Shown: piece by piece, positions 1-6,189 of the stretch
Layout of the letters: every line of letters starts with the position of its first letter
Position numbering within the stretch: the first letter of the stretch is position 1
Program-made: the position numbers and the translations under genes
The notes under the pieces: generated by a model
What the model was told of the DNA's origin: nothing
The model's input: the letters and a program-made list of their open reading frames with translations, nothing else
The model's database searches: none
Origin: JASFUX01 sp050050115
GTDB taxonomy: Bacteria; Pseudomonadota; Alphaproteobacteria; Caulobacterales; Maricaulaceae
Direction of reading: 5' to 3'
DNA length: 17,916 nt
Assembly: GCA_050050115.1 (NCBI GenBank)
Contig: JASFUX010000034.1
Location: 1-17,916 of the forward strand

Positions 1-407
1 CTCTGATGAACGAGGAGATCGAAACCGCGCAAGCGCTCCAAGCGACCGCCGCGCCGTTCCGGGTGTTCATGCTCGAGCACGTGCGCGAGGACGACCTTGA
101 GATGTTCCTCGATCTCGCCGATGCGCCTCTGCCCGAGACAGCCGACGAGATTCAGCTGCGCGTGCTCGCCCCGGCGTTCATGGTCTCCGAGCTTAGGCGC
201 GCCTTCGAGATCGGCTTCTTGTTGTTCATCCCGTTCCTGGTGATCGACCTGATCGTCGCCTCGATCTTGATGTCGATGGGGATGATGATGCTGCCCCCGA
301 TCGTGATCTCGCTGCCGTTCAAGCTGATCTTCTTCGTCCTGGTGGACGGCTGGCGGCTGGTGGCGGGCAGTCTGGTGGAGAGCTTCCTGGCCGGACCGCC
401 AACCTGA
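1..407 (+). CDS. fliP: FliP, flagellar type III export gate protein (5' truncated by window edge)
   Basis: The reading frame is open to the left edge (first complete codon at base 3), so this is the C-terminal part of a longer protein. FliP is an inner-membrane component of the flagellar type III secretion export gate, working with FliQ, FliR, FlhA and FlhB. The visible part carries the family's conserved C-terminal block: a FRVFMLEH stretch, then APAFMVSELRRAFEIGFLLF, then two hydrophobic segments around DLIVASILMSMGMMM and LPFKLIFFVLVDGW. Length and ending match the normal FliP C-terminus. No other flagellar gene follows, so fliP is the last gene of its cluster on this side. Identification is firm; the N-terminus and promoter are outside the window. 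Confidence 0.96.
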   Translation, partial: LMNEEIETAQALQATAAPFRVFMLEHVREDDLEMFLDLADAPLPETADEIQLRVLAPAFMVSELRRAFEIGFLLFIPFLVIDLIVASILMSMGMMMLPPIVISLPFKLIFFVLVDGWRLVAGSLVESFLAGPPT

Positions 408-433
408 CCGCCGCCAACTTGATCCAAGATTCA

Positions 434-483
434 TGCTGCACGCGCGAAAACGCGCACGAATATTGTGCTGCACCCGCGAAAAC
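434..483. repeat. two 18-bp direct repeats upstream of amtB, operator-like
   Basis: Bases 434-451 read TGCTGCACGCGCGAAAAC and bases 466-483 read TGCTGCACCCGCGAAAAC, identical except for one base. The start-to-start distance is 32 bp, close to three helical turns, so both copies would face the same side of the DNA. This is the arrangement expected of a pair of activator or repressor sites. They lie in the fliP-amtB intergenic region. Each contains TGCAC, which resembles half of the palindromic NtrC site, but the partner half is absent, so NtrC is only a guess. A GANTC methylation site (GATTC, 428-432) sits just upstream of the first copy. Confidence 0.6.
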
Positions 484-498
484 CGGTTGATTTTTCCT

Positions 499-525
499 TT
501 TACCGGCGCGGCGGCTCTGTATAGT
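499..525 (+). promoter_or_regulatory. candidate amtB promoter
   Basis: TATAGT at 520-525 is a good -10 element. The best -35 nearby is TTTACC at 499-504 with a short 15-bp spacer, so the -35 is poor, as at activator-dependent promoters. Transcription would start near 532. The 18-bp repeats would then be centred near -58 and -90. I could not find a convincing sigma-54 element (GG-N10-GC with the TTGC context). Confidence 0.35.
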
Positions 526-587
526 CGCCTCCCGGCGCCGGGGTTGTCGGCGCAAACAGATAATAATTCGCGCCGGGGGGAGCCTTC

Positions 588-1910
588 ATGACTTCGCAGA
601 GACTTCGCGCGCCGCTGGCGCTTGCCGGCGCGACCGTCGCCGCAGTTTTCGCCGTCGTGGCCGCGCCGCAGGCGGCGATGGCGCAGGACGCTTTGAACAG
701 CGGCGACACGGCCTGGATCCTGACCTCCACCGCGCTCGTGCTGTTCATGACCCTGCCCGGCTTGGCCCTGTTCTACGGCGGTCTGGTCGCGGCGCGGAAC
801 ATCATCTCGGTGCTCACCCAGTGCTTTGCGATCGCCTGCCTGATGTCGCTGATCTGGCTGGCCGTGGGCTATTCGATCGCGTTCTCGGACGGCGGCGGCG
901 TCAACGCGGTCGTCGGCGGCCTGTCGAAGGCCTTCACCGCCGGGATCGACGCGGACACGCTTCAAGGCTCGATCCCCGAGCATCTGTTCTTCATGTTCCA
1001 GATGACCTTCGCGATCATCACCCCGGCGCTGATCGTCGGCGCCTATGTCGAGCGCGCCAAGTTCGCCGCGGTGCTGCTGTTCAGCGCCGTCTGGCTGATC
1101 CTGGTCTATGCGCCGGTCACCCACTGGGTGTGGGGCGGCGGCTGGCTCAATCAAAGGGGCGTCGCGGACTTCGCCGGCGGCCTCGTCGTGCACGCGACCG
1201 CAGGGACCTCGGCGTTGGCGTTCGTGATGGTGCTCGGTCCGCGCAAGGACTTTCCCAAGGATCTGCATCCCCCGCACAATCCCGGTCTGGTGATGATCGG
1301 CGCGGCGATGCTGTGGGTCGGCTGGTTCGGCTTCAACGCTGGCAGCGCGCTCGCCGCGGACGGCTCGGCGGCCCGGGCGATGGCCGTCACCCATATCTCG
1401 GCGGCGACCGCGTCGCTGGTCTGGATGGGCGTCGAGTGGGCGAAGTTCGGCAAGCCCAGCCTCGTCGGCCTCGTCACCGGCACCATCGCGGGCCTGGCGA
1501 CGATCACCCCGGCGGCCGGCTCGGTCGGCCCGGTCGGCGCGCTGATCATCGGCGCGGCCGCGGGGCTCGCCTGCTTCTACGCCGTCCAGGCGGTGAAGAA
1601 CCAGTTCAAGATCGACGACTCTCTCGACGTCTTCGCCGTGCACGGCGTGGGCGGGATCCTCGGCACGCTGCTGATCCCCTTCCTCGCCGCGCTCGGCCCC
1701 GGCGCGCCCGGCCTCGGCGCGGGCATGACCTTCGGCTCGCAGCTGATCATCCAGGTGTTGGGCGTGGTGACGGTCGTGGGATGGTCGCTCGCCGCGTCGT
1801 TCGCCATTCTCTATCTGATCAAGATGGTCATGCCGCTGCGGGTCGACGCGGATCAGGAGACAGAAGGCCTCGACATCGGCACCCACGGCGAGCGCGGCTA
1901 CAGCCTGTAG
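588..1910 (+). CDS. amtB: AmtB ammonium transporter
   Basis: This 440-residue inner-membrane channel of the Amt/Mep/Rh family conducts ammonium uptake and is gated by a PII protein. A hydrophobic N-terminal signal segment ends near AAMAQ (about residue 33), as in other bacterial AmtB proteins, followed by about eleven membrane spans. The twin pore histidines are visible as H202 (GGLVVHATAG) and H352 (DVFAVHGVGG). The WFGFNAGSAL segment carries the phenylalanine-gate region. The C-terminal EGLDIGTHGERGY tail is the cytoplasmic PII-interaction signature. The start follows a strong GGGGGGAG ribosome site at 575-582. The PII gene begins 36 bases downstream, so the two form an operon. The family is certain. 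Confidence 0.97.
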   Translation: MTSQRLRAPLALAGATVAAVFAVVAAPQAAMAQDALNSGDTAWILTSTALVLFMTLPGLALFYGGLVAARNIISVLTQCFAIACLMSLIWLAVGYSIAFSDGGGVNAVVGGLSKAFTAGIDADTLQGSIPEHLFFMFQMTFAIITPALIVGAYVERAKFAAVLLFSAVWLILVYAPVTHWVWGGGWLNQRGVADFAGGLVVHATAGTSALAFVMVLGPRKDFPKDLHPPHNPGLVMIGAAMLWVGWFGFNAGSALAADGSAARAMAVTHISAATASLVWMGVEWAKFGKPSLVGLVTGTIAGLATITPAAGSVGPVGALIIGAAAGLACFYAVQAVKNQFKIDDSLDVFAVHGVGGILGTLLIPFLAALGPGAPGLGAGMTFGSQLIIQVLGVVTVVGWSLAASFAILYLIKMVMPLRVDADQETEGLDIGTHGERGYSL

Positions 1911-1946
1911 ACGCGCCTACGGAAATCTTTGCGAAAGGGCGGAAAG

Positions 1947-2285
1947 ATGAAGCTCATCATGGCGATCGTGAAGCCGCACAAGCTCGATGACGTGCGCGAG
2001 GCCTTGGGCGCGCTCGACGTGCAGGGCATGACCGTGACCGAGGTCAAGGGCTACGGCCGTCAGCGCGGCCATTCGGAGGTCTACCGCGGCGCCGAGTACG
2101 CGGTGAACTTCGTGCCGAAGATCAAGATCGAAGCGGTGGTCTCCGACGAGGTGGTCGAATCCGCCGTCGAGGCGATCGCCAAGGCGGCCCAGACAGGCAA
2201 GATCGGCGACGGCAAGATCTTCGTCTTCGACGCCGAGAGCGCGATGCGCATCCGGACCGGCGAAACCGGCGGAGACGCGATCTAG
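1947..2285 (+). CDS. glnK: PII nitrogen regulatory protein (GlnK/GlnB family)
   Basis: PII is a small trimeric signal protein that binds ATP/ADP and 2-oxoglutarate. It blocks AmtB and controls the glutamine synthetase and NtrBC cascade. The ATG at 1947 gives exactly 112 residues, the usual PII length, beginning MKLIMAIVKPHKLDDVREAL; an earlier TTG at 1929 would add six non-conserved residues. The T-loop is intact (GHSEVYRGAEY) with Tyr51, the residue uridylylated by GlnD. The B-loop (TGKIGDGKIFV) and C-loop (RIRTGETGGDAI) are also present. It sits directly behind amtB, which argues for GlnK rather than a glnA-linked GlnB, but sequence alone does not separate the two. The order amtB then PII reverses the common glnK-amtB order. 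Confidence 0.95.
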   Translation: MKLIMAIVKPHKLDDVREALGALDVQGMTVTEVKGYGRQRGHSEVYRGAEYAVNFVPKIKIEAVVSDEVVESAVEAIAKAAQTGKIGDGKIFVFDAESAMRIRTGETGGDAI

Positions 2286-2362
2286 CGCGCCGTTCGACCC
2301 AATTGTCCGCAAAGTTCTCCGGCTGCGGCAACACATCGTAAACGACGCCGCCGCGGGACCTA

Positions 2363-2391
2363 TCGACGCCGGCCGAACCACGGCGTAATAA
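2363..2391 (+). promoter_or_regulatory. weak candidate promoter for the oxidoreductase gene
   Basis: TCGACG at 2363-2368 and TAATAA at 2386-2391 are separated by 17 bp and could serve as -35 and -10 elements. Both hexamers match only partly, and the -10 lacks its final T. The rest of the 173-base gap between the PII gene and the oxidoreductase shows no clear terminator; only a weak 5-bp stem (2307-2311 with 2324-2328) is visible. Confidence 0.2.
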
Positions 2392-2458
2392 GCGGCGGTC
2401 GGTCGCGGGAGACGTCGTTTTCACCTCTTCCTCGAACGCAGCGCGAGAGGGGGAGAGC

Positions 2459-3904
2459 TTGGAAATCGAACAGATCGAAGCTGACTATCTGGTGATCGGC
2501 GCAGGCGCGTCGGCGATGGCCTTCGTCGACGCGATGTTGGCCGAAAGCGACGCGACCTTCGTCATGGTCGATCGCCGCCATGCGCCCGGCGGACACTGGA
2601 ACGACGCTTATCCGTTCGTGCGCCTGCACCAGCCCTCGTCCTACTACGGCGTCGCCTCCAAGCCGCTCGGCCGCGACCGGATCGAGGAAGACGGCTTCAA
2701 CAAGGGCTTTCGCGAGCTGGCGACCGGCACGGAAGTGACGAACTACTTCCACAAGCTGATGACCGACGTGTTCCTGCCCTCGGGACGCGTGCAGTTCTTC
2801 CCCTTGAGCGATGCGAGCGCCGATGCAAACGGGAGCGGCGAGATCACCTCCCTGCTCTCGGGCGAGCGCCGCCGGGTGAAGATCAACAAAAAGCTGGTCG
2901 ACGCCACGCTTCTGAACACCAATATTCCGCTGACGCACAAGCGCCAGTTCGCGGTGGCCGACGATGTCGTCTGCGTTCCGCCCAACGACCTGCCGCGGCG
3001 CGCGCCGAGCCATGCGCACTTCGCCGTGCTCGGCGCCGGCAAGACCGCGATCGACGCCGTCTGCTGGCTGCTCGAGAACGGCGCCGCGCCCGAGAGCATT
3101 TCCTGGGTGCTGCCGCGCGATCCGTGGCTGATCAACCGGATGCAGAGCCAGCCCGGGCTCGAGTTCTTCGAACGCGCCGTCGGCGGCGTCGCGACCCAGG
3201 TCGAGATCGCAGCGACGGCGAAGACGATCGACGATCTCTGTGAGCGGATGAACGCCGAAAAGCTCTGGCTGCGCCTCAGCGACGACGTCTGGCCGACGAT
3301 GATCCACGGCGCGACCATCACCGAGCTTGAGCTTGAGCAGCTAAAGCGCGTGCCCAACACGATCCGCAAGGGCCGGGTCAAGGCGCTCGAACCAGGACGC
3401 ATCGTCCTTGACGAGGGCGAGGCGTGGGTTCCGGCGAACGCCCTGTTCGTCGACTGCACGGCGCGCGCGCTCGCTTCGATCGCGAACGGGGCGACGCCGA
3501 TCTTCGGATCTGAGAAGATTTCCCTGCAGATGGTCCGCCAGTATCAGCCGACCTTCTCCGCCGCGCTCATCGGTCATATCGAGGCGCGCATCGACGACGA
3601 GGCCCACAAGCGGCGGCTGACCCAGGTCGCGCCGATGACCGACACCGTCGAAGACTGGGTCAAGATGCAGGTCATCTCGATGACCAATCAGTACATGTGG
3701 TCGCACGACGAGGCGGTGATCGAATGGATCGTCGGATGCCGGCTTGATCCGTTCCTCAAGACCATGCGCACGGTGACCGAGGACGACCAGGTGAAGTTCG
3801 AGATCATGCGTCGCATGCGGGAGAATGCGCCCCTCGCCGCGCAGAACCTCCAGCGCCTCGCCCAGCAGGCCGACGGCGCCGCCGCTCTGGCGCAGCCGGC
3901 GTAG
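2459..3904 (+). CDS. FAD/NAD(P)-binding oxidoreductase of unknown substrate
   Basis: This is a 481-residue soluble protein with two dinucleotide-binding Rossmann motifs. The N-terminal one is DYLVIGAGASA (G14, G16, with Ala at the third Gly position), followed by a PGGHW segment like that of flavin monooxygenase relatives. The second is FAVLGAGKTAIDA (G192, G194). This two-nucleotide layout fits the flavin-containing monooxygenase / pyridine nucleotide oxidoreductase superfamily. I do not see the Baeyer-Villiger fingerprint FxGxxxHxxxW, so no specific reaction is assigned. The start is TTG at 2459: it is preceded by a G-rich Shine-Dalgarno run (GGGGGAGAG, 2449-2457), and the first in-frame ATG would remove the FAD motif. 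It stands alone between the PII gene and the radical SAM gene. The fold is secure, the substrate unknown. Confidence 0.85.
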   Translation: MEIEQIEADYLVIGAGASAMAFVDAMLAESDATFVMVDRRHAPGGHWNDAYPFVRLHQPSSYYGVASKPLGRDRIEEDGFNKGFRELATGTEVTNYFHKLMTDVFLPSGRVQFFPLSDASADANGSGEITSLLSGERRRVKINKKLVDATLLNTNIPLTHKRQFAVADDVVCVPPNDLPRRAPSHAHFAVLGAGKTAIDAVCWLLENGAAPESISWVLPRDPWLINRMQSQPGLEFFERAVGGVATQVEIAATAKTIDDLCERMNAEKLWLRLSDDVWPTMIHGATITELELEQLKRVPNTIRKGRVKALEPGRIVLDEGEAWVPANALFVDCTARALASIANGATPIFGSEKISLQMVRQYQPTFSAALIGHIEARIDDEAHKRRLTQVAPMTDTVEDWVKMQVISMTNQYMWSHDEAVIEWIVGCRLDPFLKTMRTVTEDDQVKFEIMRRMRENAPLAAQNLQRLAQQADGAAALAQPA

Positions 3905-3932
3905 GCGCGGACGGCGGTCTCAAGCGACTTAT

Positions 3933-3947
3933 GTTCTTGTAATGTTC
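3933..3947. promoter_or_regulatory. putative LexA (SOS) box 1
   Basis: GTTC TTGTAAT GTTC is an exact GTTC-N7-GTTC direct repeat, the LexA operator type of Alphaproteobacteria, with an AT-rich spacer. It covers the -35 hexamer TTGTAA (3937-3942) of the radical SAM gene promoter, so a bound repressor would block polymerase. The match is exact; LexA binding is inferred. Confidence 0.7.
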
Positions 3948-3965
3948 TTATCGCGGCGCTATAGA
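3937..3965 (+). promoter_or_regulatory. promoter of the radical SAM gene, probably giving a leaderless mRNA
   Basis: TTGTAA (3937-3942) and TATAGA (3960-3965) are separated by exactly 17 bp. The predicted +1 is about 3972, while the start codon is at 3973, and no Shine-Dalgarno sequence precedes it. Leaderless transcripts are common in Caulobacter-type bacteria. An inverted repeat GCGGCG (3953-3958) / CGCCGC (3967-3972) frames the -10 element. Confidence 0.65.
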
Positions 3966-3978
3966 ACGCCGCATGAAC
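3964..3978. promoter_or_regulatory. putative LexA (SOS) box 2, over the start codon
   Basis: GAAC GCCGCAT GAAC is an exact GAAC-N7-GAAC repeat, the reverse-complement form of the same operator. It overlaps the end of the -10 hexamer and the first codons of the radical SAM gene. Its centre is 31 bp from that of box 1, about three helical turns. The spacer is GC-rich, unlike typical SOS boxes, so it is the weaker of the two. Confidence 0.45.
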
Positions 3979-5067
3979 ATCCTGCCGTCTCATCTCCAGC
4001 CGCGCGGGCGCGGCGCGGTGTCGAACGCTTCGGGCCGCTATGAGCGCGAGGCGCGCGAGCGGTTCGACGACGGCTGGGGCGCGCATGACGAGGCCGTCGG
4101 CCAGGTCGAGACCGAACTCAAGCCGATCGCGTCGCGCACGGCGTTTTCCTACACCCGCTCGCCCGACCTGCCGTTCGATCGCACGATCAACCCCTACAAG
4201 GGCTGCGAGCACGGCTGTTTCTACTGCTACGCACGACCGAACCACGCCTATCTGGGCCTCTCCTCCGGGCTCGATTTCGAGACCAAGATCTTCTTCAAAC
4301 CCGACCTCGTCCGTCTGCTGATCAAAGAGATGGACAATCCGCGCTACAGGCCCGGCGCACCGATGGTCGGCGGCGACACCGACGCCTATCAGCCGGCCGA
4401 GCGATCTTTGCGGCTCACCCGCGGCGCGCTGGAGACGTTGTGGGCCTACCGCAACCCCGCCTGCATCGTGACCAAGTCGGCGCTCGTGCAGCGCGATGTC
4501 GACATCCTCGCGCCGATGGCTCGGCTCGGGTTGGTCAAGGTTGCAATCTCGATCACCACGCTCGACCGCAAGCTCGCCCGCGCGATGGAGCCGCGCGCGG
4601 CGACGCCCGGCCGCCGGCTCGAGACGGTCGCTGCTCTGAGCGCGGCGGGCGTGCCGGTCGCGGTGATGGCCGCGCCGCTGATCCCGGCGATCAACGACCA
4701 TGAGCTTGAAGCGATCCTGAAGGCCGCCGCCGAGGCGGGAGCACGCGAGGCGAGCTATGTGCTGCTCCGCCTGCCGCACGAGCTGAAGACGCTGGCGCGC
4801 GAATGGCTGGCCGAACGGCGGCCCGACGCGGCCAAGCGGACGATGTCGCTGCTCCGCCAGTCGCACGGCGGCAAGGACTACGTTTCCGACTGGAGCGTGC
4901 GTGGAACCGGGACCGGTCCTTATGCGGAGTCCATCGCCATGCGCTTTCAGGCAGCGGCGAAGCGCGCCGGGCTCAACCGCGCGCGCCTGAAGCTGCGCAC
5001 CGACCTGTTCCGCCGTCCCGACCGATCGGGCCAGCTGGCGCTGTTCGACGGCGAGGAGGCGTCATGA
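3973..5067 (+). CDS. PA0069-family radical SAM protein (SplB / DNA-repair-photolyase-like)
   Basis: This 364-residue protein resembles the PA0069 group, often labelled DNA repair photolyase because of a distant likeness to spore photoproduct lyase SplB. The radical SAM cluster motif is C78-x3-C82-x2-C85 within NPYKGCEHGCFYCYARP, which would bind a 4Fe-4S cluster and S-adenosylmethionine. Downstream features are GGDTDAYQPAE, VTKSALVQRD, SITTLD and a positively charged C-terminal region. The substrate is not established for this family. The start at 3973 coincides with the predicted transcription start, and it lies under two LexA-like boxes, which supports a DNA-damage role. Its stop overlaps the start of the next gene (ATGA at 5064-5067), so the two are translationally coupled. 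Confidence 0.9.
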   Translation: MNILPSHLQPRGRGAVSNASGRYEREARERFDDGWGAHDEAVGQVETELKPIASRTAFSYTRSPDLPFDRTINPYKGCEHGCFYCYARPNHAYLGLSSGLDFETKIFFKPDLVRLLIKEMDNPRYRPGAPMVGGDTDAYQPAERSLRLTRGALETLWAYRNPACIVTKSALVQRDVDILAPMARLGLVKVAISITTLDRKLARAMEPRAATPGRRLETVAALSAAGVPVAVMAAPLIPAINDHELEAILKAAAEAGAREASYVLLRLPHELKTLAREWLAERRPDAAKRTMSLLRQSHGGKDYVSDWSVRGTGTGPYAESIAMRFQAAAKRAGLNRARLKLRTDLFRRPDRSGQLALFDGEEAS

Positions 5068-5357
5068 CGGCGCCGGAGATCGAGATGCCCGATCTGGGCA
5101 GGGACGTCTGGGCGCGCCGGCCGCGCCCGACGCCTCGTCCTAAACGAACCGCCGAGCCGGAGATCGAAATGCGCGGCCTCAAGCTCCTGCGACATCGCCG
5201 TCCCGACGCGCTCGCCGTGGCGATCATCGCCGCGGGCCTTGCGCTGATGGCGGCGGCGCTTGTGGTGCTGGCGGCCGGGGGCGCGCGACGCGGACCGGAC
5301 GAAAGCGAAGCCGGCGTCGAGGAAACGGCAATCGTCGTCGAGGTCGCGCGCCGATGA
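5064..5357 (+). CDS. small single-span membrane protein, unknown function
   Basis: This 97-residue protein is not recognised. Its start codon overlaps the radical SAM stop codon (ATGA) and follows a perfect AGGAGG ribosome site (5054-5059), so it is very likely translated and coupled. Residues 1-50 are charged and proline/arginine-rich, and a motif PEIEM occurs twice, near residues 4-8 and 33-37. One hydrophobic span of about 20 residues (ALAVAIIAAGLALMAAALVV) follows, then a short acidic tail. By the positive-inside rule the N-terminus should be cytoplasmic. No enzymatic motif is visible. The overlap suggests it works with, or is co-controlled with, the radical SAM enzyme. Confidence 0.75.
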   Translation: MTAPEIEMPDLGRDVWARRPRPTPRPKRTAEPEIEMRGLKLLRHRRPDALAVAIIAAGLALMAAALVVLAAGGARRGPDESEAGVEETAIVVEVARR

Positions 5358-5473
5358 AACTCTTCTGACCTCCGACGCGCCAGCTCTCTTGAGAATTCGC
5401 GTCGTCCCGGCTGTCCACAGCCGATTGACCTCCCGCGGCTTACCGACCAAGGGAACTCGGTCACCTTGGCCGC

Positions 5474-6121
5474 ATGCCAGACTGGTCGATCGAAATCGAA
5501 GAAGGCGGAACCGTCGCGGGCGTAGACGAAGCGGGCCGCGGGCCCGCCGCCGGTCCCGTCGTCGCCGCAGCGGTGGTGCTTCATCCGGACCTGCGCAGCG
5601 CCCCGCCGGCCGAGCTGGCGCGACTGGACGACTCCAAGAAGCTGACCGCCGCGGCGCGCGAACGCCTCTTCGCCGCCCTGCAGGCGCTCGCAGCAGAAGG
5701 CCGGGCACGGATCGGCGTCGGCCTGAGCGAACCCGAAGAAATCGACCGAGCGAACATCTTGGGCGCGACGATGATCGCCATGGCCCGCGCCGTCGCCGAC
5801 CTCGGCGCGCCGCCCGAGACGGCGCTCGTCGACGGCAACGCCGCGCCCAAACTCGCCTGCCGGGTGCGCACCGTCATTGGCGGCGATGGGGTTTCGCTCT
5901 CGATCGCCGCGGCGTCGATCATCGCCAAGGTCGCTCGCGACCGGCTGATGACCCTCGCCCACCACCGCTGGCCGGTCTACGGCTTCGATCGCCACGCCGG
6001 CTATCCGACCCAAGCACACCGGACCGCGCTTTTGACCTACGGCCCCTGCCCGATCCACCGGCGCAGCTGGGCGCCGGTTCGCGAAGCGATGCACGACAAG
6101 GCTCTCGCCGCTGTGACGTGA
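5474..6121 (+). CDS. rnhB: Ribonuclease HII
   Basis: RNase HII cuts the RNA strand of RNA-DNA hybrids and starts removal of ribonucleotides misincorporated in DNA. The 215-residue protein is of normal length. It has the family's GVDEAGRG motif with catalytic D18 and E19, the DDSKKL motif at 52-57, a third acidic residue D120 in LVDGN, and the AAASIIAKVARD block ending in D156. The C-terminal HAGYPTQAH and GPCPIHRRSW segments are typical. Start at 5474; no strong ribosome site is seen. It lies 116 bases behind the small membrane gene in the same direction and may be read through from the upstream promoter. I found no confident promoter in that gap. Confidence 0.97.
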   Translation: MPDWSIEIEEGGTVAGVDEAGRGPAAGPVVAAAVVLHPDLRSAPPAELARLDDSKKLTAAARERLFAALQALAAEGRARIGVGLSEPEEIDRANILGATMIAMARAVADLGAPPETALVDGNAAPKLACRVRTVIGGDGVSLSIAAASIIAKVARDRLMTLAHHRWPVYGFDRHAGYPTQAHRTALLTYGPCPIHRRSWAPVREAMHDKALAAVT

Positions 6122-6146
6122 CACCCTGCGCCCGCCCGACTAGGGT
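6118..6146 (+). promoter_or_regulatory. candidate promoter of the MBL-fold gene
   Basis: GTGACA (6118-6123) matches the -35 consensus at five of six bases, overlapping the rnhB stop codon. A 17-bp spacer leads to TAGGGT (6141-6146) as a -10 element keeping the TA...T core. Transcription would start near 6153. Confidence 0.45.
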
Positions 6147-6189
6147 TTTCGCCGAAGAGCCGGCAGTGCGGCCGATCGGGGAGACCGTC

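Noticed and set aside
540..554. Sigma-54 promoter for amtB (GG at 540-541, GC at 552-553)
   Set aside because: Spacing fits but the TGGCAC and TTGC contexts are missing.
3688..4866. 392-codon minus-strand frame opposite the radical SAM gene
   Set aside because: It covers two well-identified plus-strand genes and has no recognisable domain; a codon-bias shadow.
5411..5419. CTGTCCACA resembling a DnaA box upstream of rnhB
   Set aside because: Two mismatches and isolated.
5260..6189. Long upstream extension of the MBL-fold reading frame
   Set aside because: It overlaps rnhB entirely, is Arg-rich and non-conserved; the signal peptide and ribosome site place the start at 6190.
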